33,887 nucleotides of DNA from assembly GCF_019449565.1 (NCBI RefSeq), contig NZ_JAGRPM010000008.1, forward strand, positions 1 through 33,887, given 5' to 3'. This stretch comes from Rhodoblastus sp. (GTDB lineage: Bacteria > Pseudomonadota > Alphaproteobacteria > Rhizobiales > Beijerinckiaceae). Below, piece after piece: positions 8,020 through 16,863 of the stretch (its first letter is position 1; each line of letters opens with the position of its first letter). The notes beneath the pieces are model-generated. The model ran no database searches. It had not been told where the DNA came from and saw only the letters and a program-made list of their open reading frames with translations. A program made the position numbers and the translations under genes.

Positions 8020-8388
8020 TTAATGACGCATGTGAATATCGATGATTCTCACGACTCCTTTATTCTTGGCGACCTCGATTTCGACCGGATCGCCCTTGCG
8101 CAACATCGAAAGATGGGTGGCGTCGGTAACAGGGAAGGTCATGGTTTGCGCCGGCATGTGGATTTTCGGAATCGCTCGCTGCGAGAAGGTTAGCGCCCAT
8201 CCCGGGACGTCGGCGTTTATCACACGTACCGAGACCCAGAGCGGCGCTCCCTCATCCGCTTTGTCCGTGCGGATCTGCTGCATCAATGTCAGCCATTGCG
8301 ATTGGTTTAATTCCATGGCGTACGCGGGCGCGGCGGCCGTCATGGCCAGCACAAGACCCAGCGCGATGCGCGATTTTGCCTTCAACAT
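8020..8388 (-). CDS. cusF: CusF-like periplasmic copper-binding protein, copy 1
   Basis: A 122-residue secreted protein. ATG at 8388 follows AGGTG and starts a clean signal peptide (MLKAKSRIALGLVLAMTAAAPAYA); an in-frame TTG at 8403 is less likely. The mature OB-fold-like region includes LWVSVRVINADVPGWALTF, IPKIHMPAQTMTFPV and KGDPVEIEVAKNKGVVRI. In E. coli CusF, Cu(I) is held by a His, two Met and a capping Trp in WPEMTM. Here that segment reads MPAQTM, so one of the two conserved Met is Gln and Trp is Met. Copy 2 at 8843-9211 keeps MPAMTM. This copy may therefore bind metal more weakly or differently. The ligand comparison is from memory of the family. Confidence 0.86.
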   Translation of the reverse strand: MLKAKSRIALGLVLAMTAAAPAYAMELNQSQWLTLMQQIRTDKADEGAPLWVSVRVINADVPGWALTFSQRAIPKIHMPAQTMTFPVTDATHLSMLRKGDPVEIEVAKNKGVVRIIDIHMRH

Positions 8389-8403
8389 CTGATTCACCTG
8401 CAA

Positions 8404-8530
8404 TTTGAGTCCGCGTTTTGCGGGGCTTCGGGGAATCTCAGGCGCCTTCGCGCCTGTGGGTTGTGATCAGCGTTTTGGCGTTTCGCGCCGCCGAGCCCCG
8501 CCGGAAGGGAAAGTCACAGCTCCTGAATTG
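8404..8530 (-). repeat. Duplicated leader, copy A (upstream of cusF copy 1)
   Basis: This stretch matches 9228-9354 in order and orientation relative to the cusF start. Shared parts, read on plus, are CTTCGGGGAATCTCAGGCG, CCTTCGCGCC, GGGAAgGtCACAGCTCCTGA and the CCGCCGaaaGGG block. It contains the perfect 6-bp hairpin AGGCGC-CTTC-GCGCCT. Being duplicated with the gene and lying in the 5' untranslated region, it may carry promoter or RNA-based control, or may simply have been copied with the gene. Confidence 0.6.
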
Positions 8531-8663
8531 CTGCTTTCGCGACCAACCATGGCAATGACGCATGTATGTCTGCGCGCAGACCCTGGTCGATCTCCGCCGC
8601 GGTGGCACGCGCTCTGGTTTGACCCCATCGGGGGACGGCGGGCTTGCGATCGAAGTCGGTCAT
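8514..8663 (-). pseudogene. N-terminal fragment resembling a BAX inhibitor-1/YccA family protein
   Basis: A 49-codon frame with an AGGAGT ribosome site before ATG at 8663 (another ATG two codons upstream). The first roughly 32 residues (MTDFDRKPAVPRWGQ... and TAAEIDQGLRAD) look like the cytoplasmic N-terminus of alphaproteobacterial BI-1/YccA membrane proteins, recognised from memory. After QGLRAD the expected membrane part (typically MLRVYNYMA-like) is absent; the frame runs into the duplicated cusF leader and stops at TGA 8514. This suggests that the leader/cusF unit landed in, or recombined with, a BI-1 gene. Low certainty because only a short segment is available. Confidence 0.45.
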
Positions 8664-8842
8664 GATCATCACTCCTGGTGCGGCGTGGCCCGTTCGCTAA
8701 GTCCAACTTCAACGCCCAGCGGAACTTCGGCTGTGCGCCGCCCTCCAAATCCAAAATGGACCGCGGGGGCGGCGTCCCTGGGACGGGCGGCCGGCTTCAC
8801 GATCGCCAATGGGGATCGCAGCCAGCGCGCCTTATGCGAAGC

Positions 8843-9211
8843 CTAATGCTGCATGCGAAAATCGATGATTTTCACTTCGCCATTCACATTGCTGAGCTCG
8901 ATCTCGACCGGATCACCCTTGTGCAACATCGCAAGATGCGTGGGGTCGGTCACAGGGAAGGTCATCGTCATCGCCGGCATGTGGATTTTCGGAACCGCCC
9001 GGTGCGAGACGGTCAGCTTCTGTCCCGGCACGTCGGCGTTTTTCACACGCACAGAAACCCAGAGCGGCGTTCCAGGAGCCGCTTTGTCGGAGCGAATCTT
9101 CTCCATCATTTGCAGAAATTGCGGCCCGCCCATGTTCATGGCGAAAGCGGGCGCGGCGGTCGCCATGGCGAGCGCAAGAGCCAGAGCGATGCGTGATTTG
9201 GACTTCAACAT
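8843..9211 (-). CDS. cusF: CusF-like periplasmic copper-binding protein, copy 2
   Basis: A 122-residue secreted protein, a close paralogue of 8020-8388 with the same length. ATG at 9211 has a strong ACAGGAGAATAAA ribosome site. Signal peptide MLKSKSRIALALALAMATAAPAFA; the mature protein starts MNMGGPQFLQMMEK. The metal loop reads VPKIHMPAMTMTFPV, with His and Met residues in the CusF arrangement, then KGDPVEIELSNVNGEVKI. It is expected to bind Cu(I)/Ag(I) in the periplasm and hand it to a CusB-type adaptor such as the one at 1-1266. It is the first gene of the 9.2-5.3 kb minus-strand cluster and carries its own duplicated leader and AT-rich promoter region. Confidence 0.9.
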   Translation of the reverse strand: MLKSKSRIALALALAMATAAPAFAMNMGGPQFLQMMEKIRSDKAAPGTPLWVSVRVKNADVPGQKLTVSHRAVPKIHMPAMTMTFPVTDPTHLAMLHKGDPVEIELSNVNGEVKIIDFRMQH

Positions 9212-9227
9212 TTTATTCTCCTGTGAT

Positions 9228-9354
9228 TGAGACCGCACCCTGCGGGCCTTCGGGGAATCTCAGGCGCCTTCGCGCCAACGGGGTGTGATCGGCTTTTTTT
9301 TTGCGTTTCAAGCCGTCGAGCCCGCCGAAAGGGAAGGCCACAGCTCCTGAGTTA
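9228..9354 (-). repeat. Duplicated leader, copy B (upstream of cusF copy 2)
   Basis: Counterpart of 8404-8530. It keeps the GGCGC-CTTC-GCGCC hairpin and the CACAGCTCCTGA block and has a run of nine T on the plus strand (A on the minus strand) at about 9294-9302. Just upstream, both copies also share a weakly conserved frame (minus-strand translations NSGAVTFPSGG and NSGAVAFPFGG), which may be a decayed coding end or a structured RNA. Confidence 0.6.
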
Positions 9355-9359
9355 CAGCA

Positions 9360-9538
9360 CTCATGACCGATAGTGGTTACGATATACGTATCGTGTGCGC
9401 ATTTTGCCAGGATATCATTGATATGAATCAATAATACATAGTTTAATTTTATGATATATTTTGGCACACTTACGTATTTACTGTTTTTATACAGTATTAT
9501 CGCGTTTTTTATTATCGTTTTATATTGCACGACGACAC
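9360..9538 (-). promoter_or_regulatory. AT-rich upstream region of the cusF/periplasmic copper cluster
   Basis: About 180 bases that are strikingly AT-rich inside a GC-rich neighbourhood (for example TTTAATTTTATGATATATTTT and TTTTTATACAGTATTATCGCG). It lies upstream of cusF copy 2 and just downstream of the Cys-rich gene ending at 9539. It is the likely promoter/UP-element region for the minus-strand cluster. No clear -35/-10 pair or metal-regulator dyad can be fixed by eye. A 330-base minus-strand ORF crosses it but is compositionally a chance frame. Confidence 0.45.
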
Positions 9539-9916
9539 TCATGGGTAGTCATACGGCAAAGAACTTCGGAAGCGCGGCGGCTTTCGGGGCGGCAAGTGAT
9601 CGACGCCGACCAAGGTTTGTGACGAACTGGCCACGACAGGCGCGGCGTGGCGCCAGACAACCATCGCTATGTTTTGCTCCATCGCCAGGAAGTCGACGCA
9701 AAAAAGCGCGCACGACGTCATCAATGCGCATTTGGAGCAATCGTCGCCGGGACATTCTGGACAGCAGGGCGAATGATCGGCCATGCCGATCACCTGGCCT
9801 TGCAGCATCGCGCCATGCGCGAAACCCGCCGACGGCGCCAACAGCAGCCCCAGAATAGCGAAACTCAGGAGCACTCGCCGAATGGCCGGGAGAAACCGCA
9901 AGTCGGAGCACCACAT
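9539..9916 (-). CDS. Cys-rich secreted protein (CzcI/DUF2946-like) behind copA
   Basis: A 125-residue protein if it starts at ATG 9916, which has GGAGG 8 bases upstream and opens the signal peptide properly (RRVLLSFAILGLLLAPSAGFAHG). The frame also has an ATG at 10006 that overlaps the copA stop (TGATG), so a longer coupled product is possible. The mature part has an unusually dense Cys cluster (CCPECPGDDCSKCALMTSC, then ALFC), a hydrophobic WRHAAPVVA segment and a Pro-rich tail ending near PPRKPPRFRSS. The architecture matches the Cys-rich proteins at 1362-1685 and 18571-19020. Periplasmic Cu binding or sensing alongside CopA is the likely role. Function inferred. Confidence 0.65.
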   Translation of the reverse strand: MWCSDLRFLPAIRRVLLSFAILGLLLAPSAGFAHGAMLQGQVIGMADHSPCCPECPGDDCSKCALMTSCALFCVDFLAMEQNIAMVVWRHAAPVVASSSQTLVGVDHLPPRKPPRFRSSLPYDYP

Positions 9917-10005
9917 CAGCGGGGCCTCCATTAAGGCGCGCAGCGGTTCAACGAGCGAACTGCCTCGCGCCCGCCAGCTCGACAGACAATTTCGACGCGG
10001 GCCCA

Positions 10006-12366
10006 TCACAACTTCACACGACGCAAGCGCGCCGCATTGGTGATGACGCTGACCGATGACAGCGCCATCGCCGCCGCGGCGATGATCGGCGAAAGCAGAA
10101 TCCCGAAGAACGGATAAAGCACGCCGGCTGCGACCGGCACACCGAGCGCATTGTAGACAAATGCGAAGAACAGGTTCTGCCTGATATTGCCCATCGTCGC
10201 CTGCGACAGCCGCCGCGCCCGAACGATGCCGGTGAGATCGCCCTTGAGCAGCGTCACTCCAGCGCTCTCGATCGCCACGTCGGTTCCCGTTCCCATCGCG
10301 ATGCCGACATCGGCTGCGGCCAAGGCCGGCGCGTCATTCACGCCGTCGCCGGCCATGGCGACCACACGTCCCGCTGCCTTGTGCCGCTGGACGACGGAAC
10401 TTTTTTGCTCCGGCAGCACCTCCGCTTCGACATCGTCGATCCCGAGCCGGCGCGCGACCGCTTTCGCTGTCGTCCAATTATCGCCGGTCAACATCACGAC
10501 CTTGACCCCGGCCGCCTTCAACGCGGCGAGCGCTTCGGGCGTCGAGGCTTTCACCGGGTCGGCGATCGCCAGCGCGCCGGCGACGCGGCCGTCGATCGCA
10601 GCAAAAATCGCCGTCGCGCCGTCTTGACGCAGCCGTTCCGCCGCTTCCGCAAGGGGCGCCGTATCGATCGACTGCTCTTCCAGGAAACGCGCATTGCCCA
10701 GAACGATGCGGCGGCCGTCGACCGTCCCGAGCGCGCCGCGGCCGGTCGGCGAGTCGAAAGCTTCGACCGGCGCAAGCGTGAGGCCGCGTGCTTTCGCCGA
10801 GGCGACAATGGCGACAGCCAGCGGATGTTCGCTCGCCACCTCCACGCTGGCCGAAAGGCGCAGGACTTCGGCCTCGTCAAAGCCGTCTGCGGTCACGAGC
10901 GCGGTGACGGCCGGCTTGCCTTCGGTCAGCGTACCGGTCTTGTCGACGACGAGCGTATTGACCTTCTCCATTCGCTCCAGCGCCTCGGCGTTCTTGATCA
11001 GCACGCCGGCTTGCGCGCCGCGGCCGACGCCGACCATGATCGACATCGGCGTGGCGAGACCCAGGGCGCAGGGACAGGCGATGATCAGCACCGCCACGGC
11101 GGCGATCAGCCCATAAGAAAAGCGGGGCTCCGGGCCGAATACCGACCAGGTGGCGAAGGCGAGCGCTGCGATGAGGATGACCGCCGGCACAAACCAGCCC
11201 GAGACTTCGTCCGCGAGACGCTGGATGGGCGCGCGCGAGCGCTGCGCCTCGGCGACGAGTTGGACGATCTGCGCCAGCATCGTATCGCGCCCGACTTTTT
11301 CCGCCGCGACGATCAGGCCGCCGCTCTGGTTGATCGTGCCGCCGATCACTTTCGCTCCGATTTCTTTGGTGACAGGCATGGATTCGCCGGTCACCATCGA
11401 CTCATCGACGGCGCTGCGGCCCTCGACGACGACTGCGTCGACCGGCACTTTCTCGCCCGGCCGGACACGCAAGCGGTCGCCGACGGCGACCGTTTCGAGA
11501 CCGACTTCCTCCTCGCCGCCGTCGGCTTTAATGCGCCGGGCGGTTTTTGGAGCAAGGTCGAGCAAAGCGCGGATCGCGCCGCTCGTCGTCTCGCGCGCCC
11601 GCAATTCCAGGACCTGGCCGAGCAGCACCAGAACGGTGATGACCGCCGCGGCTTCGAAATAAACCGCGACGGCGCCCTCGGCGTCGCGAAAGATCGCCGG
11701 AAACACTTGCGGCGCCGCCGTGCCGACGACGCTGTAGACCCAGGCGATGCCAGTTCCCATCGCGATCAAGGTGAACATGTTGAGCTTGCGCGTCAGCAGT
11801 GATTGCCAGCCGCGCACGAAAAAGGGCCAGCCAGCCCAGAGCACGACGGGGGTGGCCAGAACAAACTGAATCCAATTCGATGTCTGATGCCCGAGAAGGT
11901 GATTAAGCCCCGTCAGATGGCCACCCATTTCGAGAGCCAGGACCGGAAGCGCGATAAAGAGGCCAATCCAGAACCGGCGGGTCATGTCGACAAGTTCAGC
12001 GCTTGGACCCGTTTCCGTCGTGGCCAGAACTGGCTCCAAGGTCATGCCGCAGATCGGGCAATTGCCTGGCCCCGCCTGGCGGATTTCCGGATGCATCGGG
12101 CAGGTATAGATCGTTCCTTCTGGCGCGGCCGGGACTCGCGCCGCCTCGGGCTGTGCGTAGCGCCCTGGATCCGTGACGAACTTGCTGCGACACACTTCCG
12201 AGCAAAAGAAATAGCTCTTGCCCACGTGGGTCGCGCTTCGTGCTTTCTGCGGATCGACATTCATCCCGCAGACAGGGTCCTTCACAGCGCCGGGAACGGC
12301 ATTGGCTTCATGGCCGTGATGCGCGTGATGGCCATGGTGATGATCGGCGGCTTCGGTATCGCCCAT
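10006..12366 (-). CDS. copA: Cu(I)-translocating P1B-type ATPase
   Basis: A 786-residue inner-membrane pump that uses ATP to export Cu(I) from the cytosol. After a His-rich start ([11 protein letters not shown]) come a YHS domain (about 29-70, DPVCGM...FFCSEVC) and a heavy-metal-binding domain (87-112, YTCPMHPEI...CPICGM); the usual GMxCxxC HMA domain is absent. Catalytic motifs follow in order: [30 protein letters not shown] and [10 protein letters not shown]. The last helices carry YNALG and MALSSVSV, the signature of the Cu(I)-specific P1B-1 group. ATG at 12366 is chosen for its GAGGA box 8 bases upstream; ATG at 12381 is an alternative. It is divergent from the CueR-type gene with a shared operator, so it should be induced by Cu(I). 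Confidence 0.96.
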   Translation of the reverse strand: MGDTEAADHHHGHHAHHGHEANAVPGAVKDPVCGMNVDPQKARSATHVGKSYFFCSEVCRSKFVTDPGRYAQPEAARVPAAPEGTIYTCPMHPEIRQAGPGNCPICGMTLEPVLATTETGPSAELVDMTRRFWIGLFIALPVLALEMGGHLTGLNHLLGHQTSNWIQFVLATPVVLWAGWPFFVRGWQSLLTRKLNMFTLIAMGTGIAWVYSVVGTAAPQVFPAIFRDAEGAVAVYFEAAAVITVLVLLGQVLELRARETTSGAIRALLDLAPKTARRIKADGGEEEVGLETVAVGDRLRVRPGEKVPVDAVVVEGRSAVDESMVTGESMPVTKEIGAKVIGGTINQSGGLIVAAEKVGRDTMLAQIVQLVAEAQRSRAPIQRLADEVSGWFVPAVILIAALAFATWSVFGPEPRFSYGLIAAVAVLIIACPCALGLATPMSIMVGVGRGAQAGVLIKNAEALERMEKVNTLVVDKTGTLTEGKPAVTALVTADGFDEAEVLRLSASVEVASEHPLAVAIVASAKARGLTLAPVEAFDSPTGRGALGTVDGRRIVLGNARFLEEQSIDTAPLAEAAERLRQDGATAIFAAIDGRVAGALAIADPVKASTPEALAALKAAGVKVVMLTGDNWTTAKAVARRLGIDDVEAEVLPEQKSSVVQRHKAAGRVVAMAGDGVNDAPALAAADVGIAMGTGTDVAIESAGVTLLKGDLTGIVRARRLSQATMGNIRQNLFFAFVYNALGVPVAAGVLYPFFGILLSPIIAAAAMALSSVSVITNAARLRRVKL

Positions 12367-12405
12367 GATGGAAATCCTCATTGCATTCTCGTTCTGACGG
12401 CGTAC

Positions 12406-12426
12406 ACCTTCCTATCATTGGAAGGT
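12406..12426. promoter_or_regulatory. CueR-type operator in the copA/cueR intergenic region
   Basis: A perfect 7-bp inverted repeat ACCTTCC-N7-GGAAGGT, the classic CueR site. On the copA strand a TTGACC -35 overlaps its start, and a weak -10 (TACGCC) follows after a 19-base spacer. The overlong spacer is the hallmark of MerR-family promoters, which the activator untwists when metal-bound. The site is centred between copA (12366) and cueR (12441). Confidence 0.88.
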
Positions 12427-12440
12427 CAAGGAGCATTGTC

Positions 12441-12839
12441 ATGAACATTGGGGTGGCGGCGGACCGAACTGGCGTCTCGACCAAAATGATCCGTCACTAC
12501 GAGGCGATCGGCCTTCTGCGTCCCGCCGCGCGGCGCGAAAATTCCTATCGCGACTATGCCGAGCGCGACGTCCACGACCTGAAGTTCATCCGGCGCGCCC
12601 GCAAGCTGGGTTTTTCGATGGAGGAAATTGGCGGCCTTCTCGCGCTGTGGCGTGACGACAAGCGCCCAAGCAGTGAGGTCCAGCGCATCGCCGTGACGCA
12701 CGTCGCCGATCTCGAAAGGCGGGTGGCCGAAATGCAAGGCATGATCGCAACGCTGCGCGCCCTGATCGACGAATGCCCCGGCAACGCCGCCCCGGAGTGT
12801 CCGATCCTCAAGGATCTCGGAGACGCTTGCCATGGCTGA
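12441..12839 (+). CDS. cueR: CueR-type MerR-family copper-responsive activator
   Basis: A 132-residue regulator. ATG at 12441 has an AAGGAGCATTGTC ribosome site. The N-terminal winged helix is typical (MNIGVAADRTGVSTKMIRHY, EAIGLLRPAAR, SYRDY), followed by a long dimer helix (RIAVTHVADLERRVAEMQ). The metal loop near the C-terminus is CPGNAAPECPIL, two Cys eight positions apart as in CueR (CPGDDSADC in E. coli), which indicates Cu(I)/Ag(I)/Au(I) sensing. It is divergent from copA and faces the perfect CueR dyad at 12406-12426, so it very likely activates copA. Whether it also controls the other copper clusters cannot be told, as I found no other clear CueR dyad by eye. Confidence 0.93.
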   Translation: MNIGVAADRTGVSTKMIRHYEAIGLLRPAARRENSYRDYAERDVHDLKFIRRARKLGFSMEEIGGLLALWRDDKRPSSEVQRIAVTHVADLERRVAEMQGMIATLRALIDECPGNAAPECPILKDLGDACHG

Positions 12840-12987
12840 GCGCTGAAACCCCGACCGAATTTGCTCGGGCGGCAGGCCAGACATGAAACATGAAAGCGGC
12901 CCTCGCTTGCTTGGCTGGCTCATTAAATTCGCCCCTTCCTCGGATCGTGGACGTCAATCGAACTCGCGCTGGCGGACCACGGCCTTT

Positions 12988-13236
12988 TCATCGGTTTAGG
13001 CATTGATCAAATGAGATCCGGCATTGCGGCGCCTGAGAAAAAAAGCGTGGCGAGTGGCCGAGATTTTGCAGACATTGGTAGCGGTTCTCTTGACAGTAAT
13101 TGACATGTTCCTGCCGTGTCCGATGACCGTCTGAATCGACGACTCCATCCTTGTTGAAGGTGATCGCGCCAGCCGACGGCGCTGAAAGAACGACGCCAGC
13201 GACGACGACGAAGGCGCCAAAAGAAGGACGTAACAT
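12988..13236 (-). CDS. Small secreted Cys-containing protein
   Basis: An 82-residue protein starting at ATG 13236 with a GGGAGAACCTC ribosome site. The signal peptide is MLRPSFGAFVVVAGVVLSAPSAGA. The mature 58 residues carry four Cys (NYCQENRYQCLQ...PQCRISFDQCLN), probably two disulfides in the oxidising periplasm. I do not recognise the family. It is the last gene of the minus-strand RND operon, 36 bases after the His-tailed protein, and so may serve metal efflux. Downstream, 12840-12987 holds no gene. Confidence 0.6.
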   Translation of the reverse strand: MLRPSFGAFVVVAGVVLSAPSAGAITFNKDGVVDSDGHRTRQEHVNYCQENRYQCLQNLGHSPRFFSQAPQCRISFDQCLNR

Positions 13237-13272
13237 GAGGTTCTCCCGATACAGATTGGGCGGTAGGCCCAG

Positions 13273-13695
13273 TTAATGGTCGTGGCCATGTTCGACTTCG
13301 TGCTCGCGGTCATGATCGTGAGCGGCGAATTTGCCCTGGACAGAACCGCCAGTCTGGGTGGTGAGCTGCACGGCGCCGTCGAGCTGCGCGGGTAAGAGCG
13401 AGGGTGCGACGCCCGACAATTTATTGTCGCCGGCAGGTTCAAGGGAAATGCGGACCGGTTTCCCATCGGCGGCCTTGAAAATGGCGACGCCTTTGACCCC
13501 AGCCGAATTCACGGGTTTCGACGCATTGTCGAGCAAATAGACGTCAAGCGTCTTGTCCCTGGCGACGACCTCCACCTGGAAGCCGCCAGCATCAGTCTGC
13601 GGACCACCATGTTCACCGGTCTTGACCGCATGGGCGAAGGCAAACGTAGGCGCGCAGACGAGGACTGCGGTGAAGGCGAGCGTTTTCAGTTTCAT
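13273..13695 (-). CDS. Periplasmic protein with His/Asp-rich tail, RND operon
   Basis: A 140-residue secreted protein. ATG at 13695 follows CAAAGGAGAATCTT. The signal peptide MKLKTLAFTAVLVCAPTFAFA is followed by HAVKTGEHGGPQTDAG, a strand-rich core (FQVEVVARDKTLDVYLLDNASKPV, KGVAIFKAADGKPVRI, LTTQTGG) and a metal-binding tail HDHDREHEVEHGHDH. The core pattern is shared with the N-terminal domain of the adaptor at 16864-18504 (strand-turn-strand with His-rich ends), suggesting a related beta-sandwich domain. It follows the RND pump gene by 19 bases and may chaperone or buffer metal for the pump. Zn, Co, Ni and Cu are all possible from such a tail. Confidence 0.72.
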   Translation of the reverse strand: MKLKTLAFTAVLVCAPTFAFAHAVKTGEHGGPQTDAGGFQVEVVARDKTLDVYLLDNASKPVNSAGVKGVAIFKAADGKPVRISLEPAGDNKLSGVAPSLLPAQLDGAVQLTTQTGGSVQGKFAAHDHDREHEVEHGHDH

Positions 13696-13714
13696 AAGAT
13701 TCTCCTTTGGTTGC

Positions 13715-16700
13715 CTAGAAGATCGCGAATTCGGGTCCATCCGCTGCTGGACGGACGGAGGCTTGGTCTTGATGGTCTTTGACGAGCCGCTCGAAGGACT
13801 TGCGTCCGAACAGCAGGACGAGGGCCGGCGTCACGAAGGCGTCGAGCGCCGTGGCGCTGACCAGGCCGCCGAAGATCGTGATGGCGACCGGATGCAGGAT
13901 TTCCTTGCCTGGCGCCTGCGCGTCGAACATCAAGGGCGCCAAGGCGACGCCGGCCGACAACGCCGTCATCAGCACGGGTGTCATGCGCTCCAGCGAGCCC
14001 CGGATCACCAACTCCCGACCGAACGGAACGCCCTCGTGCAGGCCGAGATTCAGCATGTGGCTGATTTTCAGGATGCCGTTTCGTGACGCGATGCCGGTCA
14101 GGGTGATGAAGCCGATCATCGACGCGACCGAAAGGCTCTGCGCAGCCAGCGCCAAAGCGGCGACGCTGCCGATCAGGGCAAGCGGGACGCTGCCCATGAT
14201 GATGGCGGCGAAAACGCCCGAGCGATAGCGCGAGTACAACAGAGCGAAGACCAGGCCGAGCGAAATCAGCGACAACAGGCCGATCGCGCGGCTCGCCTCT
14301 TCCTGCGCCTGGAACGCGCCTTCGAGGCTCGTGAAGTAGCTCTGCGGCAGTTTCGTCTCGGCCAGTTTGCCCCGAATATCGGCGATGATGCGGCCCATGT
14401 CGGCGCCCGGCGTGGCGTTGGCGAAGACGACGATGCGCCTTTTGCCGTTCTCGCGCTGGATCTGGTTCGGCCCGTCGGTCTCGCGCACGTCGGCGATCTG
14501 GCGCGCCGGAACCCAGCCATAGGGCGTCTCCACAAGCATGTCGCCCAGCGCGGCGGTCGTGCGCAGACGGTCATTGAGCCGCTCCACGACGTCGAAGCGC
14601 CGCACGCCGTCGACGACCCGCGAGACCAGTTTGCCGTTGGAAAGGCGCTGCAATTGATCAACGACGGCGGCCGGCTGCACGCCATAAAGCGCCGCCCGCT
14701 GGTAGTCGATGGCGATTTCGAGCTGCGGGACGCGCACCTGCCGCTCGACCTGAAGGTCGACGAGGCCAGGAATGGGGGCAAGCTTTTGGCGAAGATCCTC
14801 GGCGATGCGCGTTAGCGCGTCGAGATCGTCGCCAAAGATTTTCAGGGCGATCTGCGCGCGGACGCCCGACAGCATGTGATCGAGGCGATGCGAGATGGGC
14901 TGGCCGATGTTGATCGCCATCGGCAAAACGCCGAGTTTTTCGCGGATTTCGGCGAGGACCGCGCCTTTGTCCCGCTTCGACGGTTGGAGATCGACCTCGA
15001 TTTCCGAGGAATGGACACCCTCGGCATGTTCGTCGAGTTCGGCGCGGCCAGTGCGCCGGCCGACCGACTTGACCTCGGGCGCCTGCAACAGCAATTGCTC
15101 GGCGATCAGGCCGACGCGGTTGGATTCCGCCAGGGATATGCCCGGCGCAAAGGTGGCGTTGATGGTCAGCGTGCCTTCGTTGAACGGCGGCAGGAAGGCG
15201 CGCGGCAGGTTGAACGCCGCGTAGCCCGCTCCCGCCACGCCGAGCGCCGCCAAAGCCAAGAGCGCAGGCGCATGGTCGAGCCCATGGTTCAGACCGGCGC
15301 CATAGCCGGCCTTGAGCTTGCGCACGAGCCATCCTTCATGCTCTTCGAGCCGCTTCAGGCGGGGCAAAAGATAGAAAGACAGGACCGGGGTGACGGTGAT
15401 CGAGACCATGAGGCTGGCCAGGATCGAGGCGATATAGGCCTGACCGAGCGGAGCGAAGAGCCGCCCCTCAATGCCCGACAGCGCGAACAGCGGCACAAAG
15501 ACCAGCACGATGATCGCCGTCGCATAGACGATGCCCGAGCGCACCTCCTGGCTGGCCCCGACAATGACGTCGAAAACGCTCCTCGGGCTTCCCGCCTGCC
15601 GGTTCTCGCGAAGACGCCGAAAGATGTTCTCGACGTCCACCACCGCGTCATCGACCAACTCGCCGATGGCGATGGCGAGGCCGCCAAGCGTCATCGTGTT
15701 GATCGACAGCCCCATCCAGTGGAAGACGATGGCGGCGACGAGGATCGAAAGCGGAATGGCGGTGAGGGAAATCGCCGTCGTGCGCCAGTTCAGCAGGAAG
15801 GCGAAGAGGACGACGGCGACGACGACCACAGCCTCCAGCAGAACATGTTCGACGTTCCTAACCGAGGTCTCGATGAAATCGGCCTGCCGGAACAATATCT
15901 GGTCCGCCTTGATCCCGTTGGGCAGAGACGGGTCAAGCTCCTTGAGCGCGGTTTCGATGCTTTGGGTTAGCTTGATCGTGTCGATGTTCGGCTGCTTTTC
16001 GATCGAGACGATAACGGCCGGTTTGCCCATATAGCCGGCGTCGCCGCGCTTCGGCTTGGCGGAGAAGGAAACCTCGGCGATCTGCTTGAGCCGCACCGGT
16101 TTGCCGTTCGGCGTCGCGACGATGAGGTCGGAGAGATCTTCGAGCCGCAGGGTGCGCGCAAGATTGCGGATCAGATATTCGCTTGAATGCTGGTCGGAAA
16201 AGCCGCCGCCGGTGTTGACGCCAAATTGGGCCAGCGCCTTGTCGAGCTGGTCGAGCGTGATCCCGAGCGTCCGCATGGCGGCGAGATCGGGCGAAACGCG
16301 GAATTGCCGAACCTCGCCGCCCATCGGAATGACCTGCGCGACGCCTGGAATGGCGAGCAGACGCGGCCGCACCACGAAATCCGCCGTCTCGCGCACGGTC
16401 ATGGGCGAAACGCCTTCGGGCGCCGTCATGGCGACGAGCACGATCTGGCCCATGATCGAATTGACCGGCCCCATTTGCGGCGTGACGTTGGGCGGCAATT
16501 GATCGCGCACGAGCGAGAGGCGTTCGGCGATCTGCTGGCGGTCGCGGTAGATATCGCTCGACCAATCGAATTCGACATAGACGATCGACAGGCCGACGCC
16601 GGAGACCGACCGCACGCGCGTGACGCCCGGCACGCCGTTCATCTGCGTCTCGATGACGAAGGTGACGAGCTGCTCCACTTCGGGTGGCGCGAGCCCCTCG

Positions 16701-16858
16701 GCTTCGGTCATGATCGTGACGGTCGGCCGGTTGAGGTCCGGAAGCACGTCGACTGGCAGGCGCGTCAGGGTGAAGGCGCCATAGACGAGCAGGACGGCGG
16801 CGAGCGCCAGCACCAGCAATCTGTTCCGTAGGGATCGCGAGACAAGGAATGTGAACAT
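13715..16858 (-). CDS. Heavy-metal RND efflux permease (CusA/CzcA family)
   Basis: A 1047-residue inner-membrane proton-driven pump, full length for the family. ATG at 16858 ([20 protein letters not shown]) lies 5 bases after the adaptor stop, with a GAGG box in the end of that gene; upstream in-frame sequence is not coding. The heavy-metal RND signature is in TM4 as [17 protein letters not shown], and periplasmic porter motifs include [11 protein letters not shown] and [10 protein letters not shown]. The Met residue that E. coli CusA has in the FLPxxNEGDLLYMP region is not found here ([11 protein letters not shown]), so copper specificity is not supported; Zn/Co/Ni or broader range is possible. 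No outer-membrane TolC-type gene lies in the window. Confidence 0.95.
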   Translation of the reverse strand: MFTFLVSRSLRNRLLVLALAAVLLVYGAFTLTRLPVDVLPDLNRPTVTIMTEAEGLAPPEVEQLVTFVIETQMNGVPGVTRVRSVSGVGLSIVYVEFDWSSDIYRDRQQIAERLSLVRDQLPPNVTPQMGPVNSIMGQIVLVAMTAPEGVSPMTVRETADFVVRPRLLAIPGVAQVIPMGGEVRQFRVSPDLAAMRTLGITLDQLDKALAQFGVNTGGGFSDQHSSEYLIRNLARTLRLEDLSDLIVATPNGKPVRLKQIAEVSFSAKPKRGDAGYMGKPAVIVSIEKQPNIDTIKLTQSIETALKELDPSLPNGIKADQILFRQADFIETSVRNVEHVLLEAVVVVAVVLFAFLLNWRTTAISLTAIPLSILVAAIVFHWMGLSINTMTLGGLAIAIGELVDDAVVDVENIFRRLRENRQAGSPRSVFDVIVGASQEVRSGIVYATAIIVLVFVPLFALSGIEGRLFAPLGQAYIASILASLMVSITVTPVLSFYLLPRLKRLEEHEGWLVRKLKAGYGAGLNHGLDHAPALLALAALGVAGAGYAAFNLPRAFLPPFNEGTLTINATFAPGISLAESNRVGLIAEQLLLQAPEVKSVGRRTGRAELDEHAEGVHSSEIEVDLQPSKRDKGAVLAEIREKLGVLPMAINIGQPISHRLDHMLSGVRAQIALKIFGDDLDALTRIAEDLRQKLAPIPGLVDLQVERQVRVPQLEIAIDYQRAALYGVQPAAVVDQLQRLSNGKLVSRVVDGVRRFDVVERLNDRLRTTAALGDMLVETPYGWVPARQIADVRETDGPNQIQRENGKRRIVVFANATPGADMGRIIADIRGKLAETKLPQSYFTSLEGAFQAQEEASRAIGLLSLISLGLVFALLYSRYRSGVFAAIIMGSVPLALIGSVAALALAAQSLSVASMIGFITLTGIASRNGILKISHMLNLGLHEGVPFGRELVIRGSLERMTPVLMTALSAGVALAPLMFDAQAPGKEILHPVAITIFGGLVSATALDAFVTPALVLLFGRKSFERLVKDHQDQASVRPAADGPEFAIF

Positions 16859-16863
16859 GACCC

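Noticed and set aside
9213..9542. 109-codon minus-strand ORF before cusF copy 2
   Set aside because: It crosses the AT-rich promoter and leader, has no ribosome site, and ends in the cusF ribosome site; composition explains it.
10381..11802. 473-codon plus-strand ORF inside copA
   Set aside because: Exact antisense shadow of the ATPase, Arg/Asp/Gly-rich, no motif or ribosome site.
14876..15970. 364-codon plus-strand ORF inside the RND pump gene
   Set aside because: Antisense shadow of the pump; the minus frame carries all RND motifs.
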